Positions 31,076 through 42,225 of a stretch of 64,000 nucleotides of DNA are shown here, in pieces. This DNA is from Pseudoips prasinana (Eukaryota; Arthropoda; Insecta; Lepidoptera; Nolidae). Where the stretch lies: the NCBI GenBank assembly GCA_951640165.1, contig OX621249.1, positions 8,669,001 through 8,733,000 on the forward strand. Direction: 5' to 3'. Every line of letters begins with the position of its first letter. Within the stretch, counting starts at the first letter, position 1. A program made the position numbers and the translations under genes. A model generated the notes under the pieces. The model saw only the letters and a list, made by a program, of their open reading frames with translations, did no database searches and had not been told where the DNA came from.

Positions 31076-31687
31076 GTATTTTGCAATGCTAATGTTCTAC
31101 CAATTTGCCCAAACAAATATATTCCACATTTTCTTCCCTGGATTTTAAGACTAGATCAATACATTTTTACACAATATAATATATATAGCAATATACTATA
31201 CTACTGTAGTTGGGCTCGACGTATTCCTTTTGTATGGATAAACCATTTTGTTTAGATGTTATGAACCTCCAAAAATCAATCAAAATACCTGGTTAAAAAA
31301 AAATAATTAATTAAAAACGTTAAGTACCCATACATAGCCTATTTCTTGTTGTTCGATGACTATACATATAGTTAGAGCGGTTACGCACTACGTCGGACGG
31401 AACCGAATATGTGAAAACACAGGCCCTATTAGTAGTAGAATTGTTCAAAATCTAAAAAATCTAAAATATTTTATTTCATAGAAACAACCCATTCCGTTAA
31501 CAACATTGTTTCGTAATTCAACATCGTTTCATACCTATATCTATAGTACTGAATATAATTACTAGGTTCTAAAAGGATCAAAGGTCTTATGTGGTACCCA
31601 GTATTGTTCCAAAGCGCCTGCAAACCGCCAAATCCCCCGTCCAACCCCGCGTACCCGCCGAACTTCCCAGCAGCATGCACCTCTGTT

Positions 31688-31822
31688 GTTGGTGGTTACG
31701 CATTACGTCAGATCCGAATCCTTGAAATCACGGACCGTAGTAGTCATAAAACTTTGTATGGTTATACGGACCAAGTTTTCTTGATCTGTATTTTTACGGA
31801 TTCGGATCGGACGTAGTACAAA
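31688..31822. mobile_element. Possible MITE (imperfect terminal inverted repeats)
   Basis: ACGTCAGATCCGAATCC at the left is inverted as GGATTCGGATCGGACGT at the right, about 130 bp apart. A related block CGCACTACGTCGGACGG lies at 31384. No target duplication could be fixed. Confidence 0.4.
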
Positions 31823-31887
31823 ACCGTACTAACTAAGAACGGAATTAATCTTGCCTCTATTACAAGCGATATGCACAGATAACTATA

Positions 31888-32130
31888 GAATCATTCTGGC
31901 CTGTTGGTTACTAAGTCGGAGTTCCTGGGTACGTTCCCCACCCAGGACAAATCTTTGTGTGATGAGTACGATTATTTGTTCTGTGTCCGGGTGTAAATCC
32001 TCTTTAATATATGTATGTCTATATAAATATATAAGTGTGTTTATCAGTTGCCTGGTATGGCAACCAGAACAGGCTCTGACTAGTTTAGGATCAGATGGCA
32101 GTGTGTCAGTTGTCCCAAGATATTCTATTT
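31888..32130 (+). mobile_element. SINE family B
   Basis: Head GGCCTGTTGGTTACTAAGTC, degenerate B box GGGTACGTTCCCCACC, body TGATGAGTACGATTATTTGT, tail TTTAGGATCAGATGGC, then TTGTCCCAAGATATT. Confidence 0.85.
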
Positions 32131-33502
32131 TGTTTTTACATAAACAACGGACAAGTCGCGTAACATACACACAAAAACAACATACAACGGAATTAATGAC
32201 CTCCTTCTTTTGGTTCATTTTTAAAGAGGAATAAGACGGATACGAATCGTCGTATAATCGTCTTCATTTTAATACACTAACCCTGAATGGGCCCTTTGGT
32301 CAGTTATTTGAACACCTGCTTATCTTAAAATAAAGTGCGGAGTCCCCACGGAGACCCGACGATGGTACCAAGATCAAGGGTTATCTTCAATAGTCTTGTA
32401 AAAGCATAGTGACTATCCAGCAGAATGTGTCCGTTCTACAACATTATTTATTCTCTTCGGGCGTTTATTTCACCGCATAACGACCACCGGATATAGATAA
32501 AGGAATTGTATACCTCCACGATAACCCGAAATTTGGAGATGGGACAGACGTTTGAACGAGTGGCGAGAGTTTGTCAACAAATTCTCGGCCCAGTAATTGT
32601 CTCTCTCGGAAAATCCCAGTGACGGACTGACCACATTATAACCTCGACTTTAAACTGGGTTAATGTGTCCCAAATGTAGGACACTCGGCATTTGGCGTCC
32701 GTATAGAAAATTAACCACTTTTAAAACATCGGAGTTGGTACTCGATGTCTCGACCTTGACAGACATAATATTAGCACTTGGTTAAACGACTGCGTCGTTG
32801 TAATAGCTCTAGTTCAACCGCAGATTATGAGGTCCTAAGTTCGCATCCCGCGTCAGTCCAAAATATGTCAAGACAATTATTGACTTTTAAAAAAATCGAC
32901 CGTCTTCAACTTTTCTTTATAATAAAATTTATATGGGACCACCATAAAGGCATTCCAATTAAAAAATCTCCAATCCATGAAATCACGCAACAAACATAAA
33001 AAAATACTTATATAGTCGAGCTCCTTCTTGACGTCGCCTTTGACTTGACGGATCGGGTTATGAGAATGAGAATGAGGGTATAGAGAGAACACCTGTGTTA
33101 GCGCTCATAGTCGAGCACTAATATATGTTTTAGGTAGTCGGCTACCCTCTATAGATATTAGCCGCTGGCAGTAGTTCTATTATTACTTGAGTAAGTACTT
33201 ACTTATGCACCCGAGTAAAAGACGTTGCCGGCAACTTCTTTAATCCCGGCTTTACCTACTTGTTATTGTATATGTTTGACCATCTGTTCTATTGTCATTC
33301 AAATTAACTGAAAATGTATTAAATGGAGTATCGTTACAATGTGTCTTTCCCACGCCTGCTTGAGAAGAGGGTCACCTCTGACTAATAGTAACTCTATGTA
33401 ATGTAAATTTTGTGAGTGTACTATTAGAATGTGGTTAGCATTAATTAGGGGGCAAGCATTTCAAGTGACATGAATGTGTCTTAAATTACGCGATTTAATA
33501 AT
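32131..33502. other. Spacer with one SINE remnant
   Basis: A family C head remnant lies at about 32787-32870 (AATGAGG-like TATGAGGTCCTAAG, then CGCATCCCGCGTCAG). The rest shows no gene or known repeat. Confidence 0.4.
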
Positions 33503-33712
33503 AAAATATCCTGGGACTTCACACACGACCATCTTATCCCAACCTAAGCAGAGCTTGTGCTATGAAAACCAAATAACTGGTATACTACATATACAGATAA
33601 TTATATCCAGATTCAGTACAAACATTCAAACGAAATATCTGTCCTGGGTGGGATTCGAACCCACGACCTGCATGAAAGGCAATTTTTTTTACCAACCACG
33701 TCGACATGCCCG
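33503..33712 (-). mobile_element. SINE family B
   Basis: Reversed tail ATATCCTGGGACTTC, AACCTAAGCAGAGCTTGTGC, head with GGGATTCGAACCCACGACC. Confidence 0.85.
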
Positions 33713-33893
33713 TCAATACGTATTGTATTGTAGTTAGTGTAGTATTTGTTCCACGCGACGGCTGGTCGCCATCGACCAATAAGACATTATTATACACCGG
33801 AAATGTTATGCGATCACCCTCCAATCTTATAGCTATAGATGTTGCTTTAGATAGGGGAAGTAATAAACACCCGGTTGCCCCAACAACGGGGTC

Positions 33894-34034
33894 GTACAGA
33901 CGCCAGCACATCAAGCTACCCCAATCTGTAAAATTTCCCCAATTGAAAGTGAACCTTATGCTTATGTGATAAAGTTGAAAATGTATAAAAGAAATTTAAC
34001 AGATTGGGGTTGCTCGATGTGCTGGCGTCTGTAC
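33894..34034. repeat. Foldback with 36-bp arms
   Basis: GTACAGACGCCAGCACATC… (33894-33929) is the complement of …GATGTGCTGGCGTCTGTAC (33999-34034), with two mismatches and a 69-nt spacer. The GC-rich outer arms stand out from the AT-rich DNA. Confidence 0.85.
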
Positions 34035-34119
34035 TTTCAGTGCCCGTAGCGCGTATCACAGATCAATCACACGGGAAAATACCCGCGTAATGACTCCTCA
34101 GGACCCTCGGAGAAAAAAG

Positions 34120-35400
34120 AGCCGCCACATTTTATTTACCCGATCTGCGCTAAATAAGGCAAAAAGTATCGGACCTGCCTATTAATCATCTGAACGCCCG
34201 CTCCGGGGACGTGCTTTAATAACATCATCGCTTCTTTAAGATAACGCAGTTTCAGATGTATTTATATCGCGTAATGAACTCCAGTGGCTCATTCCTCCAG
34301 TCTTAGCTAAATAAGACAAAACGTATCAAACCCTCCCTATTAGGGCCTACAATTCAGGGACGTATTTCGGTCTCGCATTTAGATGTTTTATGCAATATTT
34401 AATTTAAATATGGCATATACAATCATCTGATCGCCCACGCTGGGGACGTTAGTTTTAGAGCGCTTCTTTAAGATAACGCTGTTTCAGATGTATTTGTTAT
34501 CGCGTAATGAACTTCTTTGGCTCATTGGCATAGGAGTAGTGTGTTTAAAGGCAGATAACGAGGACCAAATAAATGGGCCTAATAGTGTTAATGGTATTTT
34601 TCTGCCAAATATAACGCCCGAAGTCTGAAAGTTGGAGGTGTCTCGGAGCATGTAAACTCCTTCAAGTATCCATAGCATATTATTGTATGCGTAGAGACTC
34701 CTCATAACCTTCGGAAAAAAGGAGCCTACCATATTATTATATTAGCTAAATAAGGCAAAAAGTATCACACCCTCACTATTAAGGCCTAGAATTCAGGATG
34801 CTGCAATTACGATCTCGCATTTAGATGTTTTATGCTATATTTAATTTTAATAATAATATGACATTTACAATAATGTGCTTTGCTTATTTTTTCCGATATA
34901 TTATTTTTAATGTTACCCTAATTAAGTAGAAAATATAGATTTTTCTATTTATGTGGTCATTGGCATCTATCTGCACGTGTAGCGAAGCAATTAAGACAGT
35001 CGTCTCGCCACTTCGCACTCCGCCACGTAAAGGACAACTACGAGTATTTATGTGACCCATAAGTCGGTGTTCTGAGTGTGCTATGTGTCCTTCAATTATA
35101 TGTTTGTGTAAAACCACGCGACACAGGGAAAAGTCTATTAAAAAAATCAAAATGTTTGCTGACTATTTCGGAATATGATTGTCACAAATTTTCGGATAGT
35201 GCCTACAATAATTTTATATCGTATAAAAGATTTAAATACGCAAGCGAGATAGCTACACCTTGAATTCTGGCCCTTAATCATCTGACCGCCGCTCCAGTTA
35301 CGTGCATTATTATAATCATCGGTTCTTTAAGATAACGCTGTTTCCGATGGATTTGTTATCGCGTAATGAACTTCTGATAATATCTTTCATAGTTTTTATT
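34120..35400 (+). repeat. Diverged repeat blocks, ~230-bp unit
   Basis: CTTCTTTAAGATAACGC at 34231, 34463 and about 35321 is followed each time by TTTC(A/C)GATG and TCGCGTAATGAACT. CTAAATAAG(G/A)CAAAA recurs at 34152, 34307 and 34742, and CTCGCATTTAGATGTTTTAT at about 34373 and 34814. Insertions (34535-34740 and the SINE at 34967) break the order. Confidence 0.75.
34967..35122 (+). mobile_element. SINE family A, diverged
   Basis: Head CTGCACGTGTAGCGAAGCAA, body GGACAACTACGAGTATTTAT, then TGTTCTGAGTGTGCTATGTG and GTTTGTGTAAAACCACGCGA. Confidence 0.65.
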
Positions 35401-35494
35401 GCCCCGTGTTGGTTTACCGGTAGCGTGTTCAACAGATAAGGAGCCCCCATATCGGGCTAAAAAGTGTTATTAGAATTTTTCTGCTAAAGTCTCA

Positions 35495-35590
35495 AGTTTT
35501 GAGATTCAGTATCAGCCCGGAATCTGCGAATTGGCGGGGTTATACGCCCGTGTCTCACAGAGAAAGTAAAACTGTCGGTCATTCCCTTGA
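35495..35590 (+). mobile_element. SINE family C body fragment
   Basis: CAGTATCAGCCCGGAATCTG and GGCGGGGTTATACGCCCGTG match the body of the 17955 copy. Confidence 0.6.
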
Positions 35591-35699
35591 TATTGATATA
35601 TTTAGTAGAGTTAGGGCAGAGCATTCATTCGCTCAAAGAGCAGCCCGAATGGGGAAGTACCTCCACCTTACAGAAGACACTCCTTAATAATAACATTAA

Positions 35700-35935
35700 T
35701 AATTTTAATGTTGTGTTTCCGAGTGTGAGTAAGGTCGCCAGAGCTCATTGGGGTGGGGTGACGGGTCAGCAACACTTGTTTGCTGACTTTAAAAGGCCGG
35801 CAACGCATCCGCGACACCTCTGGTGTTTCGGGTGTCCATTGGCGGCGCTGATCACTTATCATCACGTGACCCACTTGACCGTTTGTCACCCTCTGATATA
35901 TAAAACAAGAAAAATCTCCGCGGTCGTCTTGCATA
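35700..35935 (+). mobile_element. LINE 3' UTR fragment (CR1-like type)
   Basis: GTTGTGTTTCCGAGTGTGAG, TAAGGTCGCCAGAGCTCATT, AAAGGCCGGCAACGCATCCG and CACCTCTGGTGTTTCGGGTG form a LINE 3' UTR arrangement common in Lepidoptera. A smaller relative is at 39246-39375. Confidence 0.65.
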
Positions 35936-36672
35936 GCCGTCAAAATGAGAATTCATCTTCCTTTGTCTTGACCTTGACCAATGAATGTATGTAGCCGAAA
36001 TTCGGCCAGGAGCAATGTTATTCTAATTACTTTTTTTATTTTGTAACCTTGATGTTATCTATCGTGATAAACTGCGCTTAGCCTAGAAGCTACTTTATTA
36101 TGACATTTTATATATATATATATCATACAAGCAATTACCAATTACATAGATATTGTTGTTAGCAATACACAAATTTTGCAAGGTCAGATAAGAACGGACA
36201 AGGTTATAGCAGTATATATAATATGCTTACAAAGTTTTGCAACGTCAATGAAATAGTATTACATAATCAAGTTGACATTGATGTGAATTTTTAGGATTCC
36301 GTATTGAAAGGGCAATGGAACTCTATCACCTAACTGTACAATCTTGTACGATGGTACGGAACGCTTTTAGGTGTATGATATTACTGAGTGGCAACATTCT
36401 TCAGTAAACATACCGGTGTTATATAAGTAACACTTTCATCTATAATTAGATTCAAGATTCGTCGTAACTCCTTACGAATTGGTTCTACCATAAGGTACAG
36501 AATACCATAAAGTAACTTGGGTAGGCAATAAAATAAGGTTACGTTACTTTATTGCAGAAATAAATAGTTGGATTAAAACAACTCTGTCTGTATTGCAGTT
36601 TCTATCTGTTTATTTATTCAGCCCATACACTCTGACTGAAATGACTACTTTGCCCGACTTTCTTGAACTCAC
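35936..36672. other. AT-rich spacer
   Basis: A (TA)n run near 36110-36123 and a fragment near 36293 (GGATTCCGTATTGAAAGGGC) related to the GGGTTCCGTACCC element. No gene. Confidence 0.45.
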
Positions 36673-36744
36673 TTAACGATTTTCCAGTACGATTTTCAAA
36701 TCGTACTTTGTACATTCAGGCTCAGAGATAGGAGACGATAAATC
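36673..36744 (-). CDS. Candidate terminal exon (weak), unrecognised
   Basis: On the minus strand GGTGCTTCTTTACAG, a good acceptor, precedes 23 open codons to TAA (36675-36673); AATAAA follows within about 60 nt. The frame is also open upstream of the acceptor to about 36792. The peptide includes SEPECTKYDLKIVLENR. Short, so chance cannot be excluded. Confidence 0.22.
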   Translation of the reverse strand, partial: DLSSPISEPECTKYDLKIVLENR

Positions 36745-37239
36745 CTGTAAAGAAGCACCAAATAGCCTTATTTCCGTCGAATAATCTCGACTCTATCAGT
36801 ATCTTGGCAATAAAAAACAGTGTTCGCTTCTTATAAGCTTTGCGTTCATATTGTGGGAACATATTCTATAAGCACAGAATGTGAAAGTAAGTAGAATTGA
36901 ATAATAACATGAATCGACTTGATCAGTCGTCATTTGAATGACGAATATAAAATATTTCGAATGTTGGTCCGCGTTTTTTCGGACCAGAGGTTGTTCCATC
37001 AATAACAAAATCAAAGTACAAAAACACGTTTAAGGCACCTTTTTCACGTGTTTTGGGCAGGTAGAGTATAGCGTTTTTTGCTCTATAAGCAGGTCAATTG
37101 GGTAATTCACCTTACAGAATATGCCGTAAGTATCTTCAAAATATACAACTTGATAAATCCTGGGATTATAATCTGAACTAAATTTATATGATATGGGACC
37201 ATCTCGAAATCATTTCCTATCGACAAAAAAAATAATGAA

Positions 37240-38450
37240 ATAAATCTTATTGAACTCGTTCTATGTCACATAACCCTGACATTTCTAACAGCACGAGTTT
37301 ATCTTTAGGTAAAATGCTGTTCTTTAAAAAGTGCTCTTGGACCAAGCTTGTAACAGGTCGGATCTATCTCCATATCTACCAAACTGAGCTGGCTCTATTT
37401 TATATAACCCACACATAACGGATGTTACGAGCTCTTAACTGGCAGCTGTTCCTTATAAAGTGCTCTAACAAGCGGCTTAATTCTCTATAGTAACGACGAC
37501 TGATTCTTTTATTGAGTTCGCTATATGTTACATAACCCAGACATTATGCACAGCACGAGCTGTGGTTTAACAAGCAGCTGTTCCTTAAGAAGTGTTCTAG
37601 TAACAAATGGGCTTAAGTGTCTATAGCAAACGACCACCGATCCTTTTATTGGGCTCACTCTAAGTTACATAACCCTGACATAACGGACAGCACGAGCTGT
37701 GATTGAACAAGCAGCTGTTCCTTATGAAGTGCTCTAGTAATAAATGGGCTTAAGTGCCTATAGTAAACGACAAACCATTCTTTTATTGAACTCGCTCCAT
37801 GTTTACAAACCCATGCATTAAGCACAGCAAGAGCTCTACTGCAACAAGCAGCTGTTCCTCATGAAGTGTTCTAGTAAAAAATGGGTTAAGTGCCGTGATA
37901 AGTATAGAAAGAAACTGATACATTTATTGAGCTCGCTCCATTTAACATAACCCAGACATTACGGACAGAAGAAGCTGTAGTTGAACAAGCAGCTGTTTCT
38001 TAAGAAGTGTTCTAGTAACAAATGGGCTTAAGTGCCTATAGTAAACGACAACCGATTCTTTTATTGAGCTCGCTGTATATTACATAACCCAGACATTATG
38101 CACAGCACGAGCTGTGGTTGAACAAGCAGCTGTTCCTAATGAAGTGCTCTAGTTATAAATGAATTTAAGTGTCTGTAGAGAGCGGAAATGATACTTTTGT
38201 TGAGCTCGCTCCATGTTACATAACCCAGGTATTAAGGACAGTACGAGCTCTAGTTTAACAAGCAGCTGAACCTGATCAACTGCTCTAGTAACAAGCGGCT
38301 TAAGTGTCTATAGAGAGCGATAACCGATCCTCCATTGCACTTGCTCCATGTTCCTTATGTTAAGTCTCAATAGGGAGCCAGGTCTTCTAATTGAGTGTCC
38401 TACATTACGCATGAGCTCTGCTTTTCCTTATACACTACTCTAGTAACAAG
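37240..38450. repeat. Satellite-like tandem array, ~137-bp unit, about nine copies
   Basis: CAAGCAGCTG starts at 37571, 37708, 37845, 37986, 38123 and 38259 (spacings 137, 137, 141, 137, 136), with degenerate copies near 37314 and 37440 and beyond 38400. Each unit holds TTATTGAGCTCGCTCCATGT, TACATAACCCAGACATTA, CAGCACGAGCTGTGGTTGAA and AGTGCTCTAGTAACAAATGG. Units are perhaps 80-90% alike by eye. Confidence 0.93.
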
Positions 38451-38941
38451 CGGGGTATTATAGCTGAATTTATATCTGGGGACCCTGCTTAGGACCAAAA
38501 AACAAGTGCTTCATGACATGTATCAATAGGTGCGTAAAACACAAATTCCATAGCACTTTGTAACTAATGCGCTCTGTCCACAGTAAACTGCTGCGGTTTA
38601 TGGATGATTCATTGAATCAAAAATGTTCGTTCGTGGTGTAGATTAAGTGATTTTAAGTGTTGTGTGAGACAAAGTGTAAACAATAAGTGTTGGTAAACGT
38701 GTTTCCATCATTGCTGGTATGCATATGTGTTATGAGAGGCCCGGATTGGTCACCGCCCTGAACGGAGGAGTTGGGTAAGCAAACATTCCATCCATTTTTA
38801 TTACACAGATAGTACGATCATCACAATGTAACCTCTCACTAGTCACCTCTCCTTTAGAACGCGCAGGAGTAACAAGTAGGGTAAAAATATAAAGGCAATG
38901 TCCTATCTGCACAGTGGTTTTATTTGAAGTCTCTAAATTGA
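38451..38941. other. Spacer, no supported gene
   Basis: A 60-codon minus-strand frame at 38730-38912 is repeat-like in character. A donor-like GGGTAAGCAAAC lies at 38772. Nothing firm. Confidence 0.35.
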
Positions 38942-39190
38942 CTCCGGACTCAGGTAGGGCGAAGCAAAGAGAACATGTCTAGGTGGGGACTGTCGAGCAA
39001 CCCTAAAATTGATTGTATTTGTGGAGCATCGGTCCAATACATGGTCCACCTGCCATCGTGCCCATCCTTTCCTGCCACATGTTCATGGCAGGATCTTAGG
39101 AATGCCACAAGCAGGGCAATCAGTGTGGCCACGTTCTGGGCCACAAACATTTAATTAGTTTGCCATCGACACGCTAGGAAGAAGAAGAGT
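38942..39190 (+). pseudogene. RT C-terminus and 3' UTR of the LINE family at 9691
   Basis: 69 open codons end TAA at 39152-39154. They start RTQVGRSKENMSRWGL, matching RTQVGRSKENLLRWGF of the 9697-10365 copy. The knuckle CICGASVQYMVHLPSCP keeps the Cys/His spacing. GCCATCGACACGCTAGGAAG in the 3' UTR matches the other copy. Extremely 5'-truncated. Confidence 0.85.
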
Positions 39191-39245
39191 GGTTTTATTC
39201 TATGAAAAAATCTACAATCTACCTTGCGGAATAAGCTGCGGATAG

Positions 39246-39375
39246 CATTATTATGTTAATATTGTGGCGTTGCGCGTGAGTTAGGTCGCCGAGCTCATTA
39301 GGTAGGGAGGAACTTAACGGGGACGCATTAGTGATGCCATGTGTGTTGCGACCGTCATAGATTACAGTCTTGTAT
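39246..39375 (+). mobile_element. LINE 3' UTR fragment
   Basis: TTGCGCGTGAGTTAGGTCGC and CGAGCTCATTAGGTAGGGAG correspond to the 35700-35935 fragment. Confidence 0.5.
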
Positions 39376-41090
39376 TCAGATGGACCATATACTTGTTTGC
39401 AGCCCCTATTCTATCTCTTATGGGGATAAAAAAGATGCACCGTTACTGCACGGTGGAAAAAAAATCAACTAAATCTGGTTTGTTTGTTTGTAGAGTTTAC
39501 TAATCCGCCCAACTTTTTAGTTAAAGGACTTCGGCAAATCCCGGCCTGTGATAGACAAAAGTTTATTACTATTTAAAAAAGAAATTGTAATATTTAAAAT
39601 CCCTCCATGCCTTTTATTTCCCTGTACAACATGGGAAAATGATTTCAATTCTTAAAAGTACCTCAATCATTTTATTCCGGCATTCATGTTTCTTAAACTG
39701 TCTTATAGTGTCTGGCTGCTTCGGTCTTTTGAGCCGTTGGGTAAATATTTATTTTTTCAGTCATGCAGTTAATATTATATTGTCATTGTCAGAGGCGTTA
39801 TAATTTCACTGTATTGAAATATGTATTATTTACATACATAATATTATCCTCAATAGTCTTAATATAAATCAATGGTATGTATGTTATGTTGATTTATAAA
39901 TCAATTAAGGAATCGATTCTTCATAGTAATGGCAACACTTATTTATCTGTCATATTGAACTGATTGTATTTTTATTTACATTCGTGTTTAGGTTTGCTTG
40001 ACTTGCATCGTGAATGTTTTCTAGTGGCTTGTGTATTTACGACGACCTTTGGCTTTGTTTCTCGATTCTGTTTACGACTTCCCGACTGACCCCGGCTTTC
40101 TTGGACTTTGGATCTACGCATCATGATTTACCTCTGCTATTCGCACCTCGGACCACATATTTTGTCCTAAGCAACTATGGCCGCGGCTATTTTTTTGAAT
40201 AGGTGTGATCTTACCACGGTTGTGACTTGTGATAAACATATCTGAACCTGTTTTACTTATTTATATATAAAAAGTAGTTTAATTATTACAAAAATTCGTT
40301 CCATGATCTAATACAATATTGAAATCTTATTGACCTTATACGCCTTATATTACATAACTCCCATGTTTTACATAAAAAGTAAATATACAGGGCGATAGAA
40401 TATTATTACCCCTTCAAAATGCATATTGTTTTATTTATGTCCATTCCAGGCCATGTTTGTATGGGCTGGTTGCCGATCTCCTTTGTTTCAATCAAGAGGT
40501 AAGCACTTAAAATGTATGGATAATCTTAATATTATGATCTATATCCTTTACTTTGCAAGAGTTTCGGTTGCCAGTTCATTGAGAAAGGAGGATTCATTCA
40601 TCTATTCATTAATTACTCACCTTGTTATGTTTCTCGGGAGATTCACATTTAAATAAAAACGAATTCATCATTACCATAATGATATCAAATTTTTTTAATC
40701 ATTCTTAAAGCCACTGCTTCACCGGTCCAAATTTAGTAAGGTTCAATATTTGCTACATGGAATTATTATTCGATCCATCTACAGTTTCTCATATCTTTTG
40801 CCTTTTGTTAAAAATGTGTAGGTGTGATTTATTAATACCTTTCATTGTTGTTTACGCTTTTGTAATGAATCATTATTATATTACAGTAATTCAGTCGTCG
40901 AACTAACGTTCCGTTATTTAGGTTAATAAATAGTCTATAATTAGATTCTTGTAATTTGTAGTATAGCGTTCGTGGCCGCTGAATAAGTATCTTCGTCTAT
41001 TCATTTTATTTTAATAATGCCATTCGATTTTAGAATTACCCATATTTTTCTTTTCTTGTGTTTTATTAATCTTTGTAATAATAATTATAA
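39376..41090. other. AT-rich stretch with one exon-like island
   Basis: Apart from the candidate exon at 40450-40498, only unsupported short frames are visible. 40020-40190 is more GC-balanced with a 62-codon plus-strand frame, function unknown. Confidence 0.4.
40450..40498 (+). CDS. Candidate 49-nt internal exon, unrecognised
   Basis: TTTATTTATGTCCATTCCAG, a textbook acceptor, and AAGAG-GTAAGC, a textbook donor, bracket 49 nt. Two frames are open: one reads PCLYGLVADLLCFNQE, the other AMFVWAGCRSPLFQSR. The length (16 codons plus one base) is possible for an insect microexon. If real, it belongs to a plus-strand gene, possibly that started by the island at 26.1 kb. No neighbouring exons were found. 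Confidence 0.28.
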
Positions 41091-41545
41091 ATAAATATCT
41101 TGGGACAACTAAAACACTGCCATCCGATCCCAAACTAGGCAGAGCCAGAACTAGACAAATGATAAACATACTTAAATATTTCTGAATACTTTCATATTAT
41201 AGATCACCGTAGCCAGTTGGTAGTGCTCCTGCCTACGAAGATGGTGGTCCGGGGTTCGAATCCCGGTATTTGTGTGATGAGCACGAATATTTGTTTCTGA
41301 GTCATGGATGTTTTCTATGAATATAAGTATTTATCAATATATTAGCATAGTACAAGCTTTGCCTAGTTTGGGGCTAGGATGATCTGTGTGACATTGTCCC
41401 TAGATATTATTATTATAGAAAAATTACACCCAGACACAGTACAAATAATCGTGCTCATCAAACAAAGATTTGTCTTGGGTGGGGATCGAACCCACGAGCT
41501 CTGACTTAGCAGTCAGGGTAACAAACCACTAGACCAACAGGCCTG
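41091..41545 (-). mobile_element. SINE family B (variant head) interrupted by another SINE
   Basis: Reversed 3' part at 41091-41203 (TATCTTGGGACAACT, GATCCCAAACTAGGCAGAGC) and 5' part at 41411-41545 (ACACCCAGACACAGTAC, GGGATCGAACCCACGAGC, ACTAGACCAACAGGCCTG). The head matches the plus-strand copy at 31888. Confidence 0.85.
41204..41410 (+). mobile_element. SINE family B, full length, nested
   Basis: Head CACCGTAGCCAGTTGGTAGT, exact B box GGGGTTCGAATCCCGG, body TGATGAGCACGAATATTTGT, tail TTTGGGGCTAGGATGATCTG, then GTCCCTAGATATTATTA. TATTATAGA is found on both sides (41195-41203 and 41411-41419), a plausible 9-bp target duplication. Confidence 0.9.
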
Positions 41546-41574
41546 TCAAAGTTTTAATTTATATGTATGAAGCT

Positions 41575-41705
41575 ATATAAGTATGTATTTGCAAAATAAA
41601 AAGTAGTATATGTAGAATATCAGTTATCTGGTGTCCATAGTACAAGCTCTGCTTAGTTTGGCATCAGATGGCCGAGAGTGGATATGGTCCCAAGATTTTT
41701 AAAAA
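41575..41705 (+). mobile_element. SINE family B, 3' half
   Basis: GTAGTATATGTAGAATATCA, CTTAGTTTGGCATCAGATGG, TGGTCCCAAGATTTTTAAA. The head is missing. Confidence 0.75.
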
Positions 41706-42225
41706 TAAATATGTTGTAATAGACGTTACTGATAGGTTTTTCGGTCTGAGGATGTCCAAAGACTATAAATAAATACAGTGTATAAATAATATACGCCATA
41801 CCACCACCTGCCTGGCATAAAAGCTTGGTAAATCTTTCTACGTCTATCAAGGAAAGTTTTGGTAGAGAGTCTGTATCAACTGAAATTTGGCTGCGACTGT
41901 ACAATCGGCGGCGTTATCGTTATCTCATTTAATCAACCGATATACATATAAGAGCTTGCTATAGTATCTACAAATAATAAACATATATTAATAATTAATT
42001 TGATGATCACGTGTTAAGAACTGAATTTAGTCTGATTTATGGTCCAATTAATTTGGTATAATGATATTAAGTTCGTTACGCGCGCCATTTTTAATGAGAC
42101 CATACGTGTGCCGTTCTATTAAATCATAGTCTATTATTACGCGATTACTCAGAGTCACGGCTCTTTTTTCTTGTTTTTTTGTTATTAATTATTATTAAGA
42201 CAACGGCTGCACGCAGGAAATAATA
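41706..42225. other. AT-rich spacer
   Basis: An 83-codon minus-strand frame overlaps the SINE tail and is not supported. Confidence 0.45.

Noticed and set aside
37240..38450. CRISPR array
   Set aside because: Units are ~137 bp with no short direct repeat plus unique spacer pattern, and the genome is eukaryotic.
41211..41275. Functional tRNA gene
   Set aside because: The exact B box belongs to a SINE head with TSDs; no full cloverleaf can be drawn.
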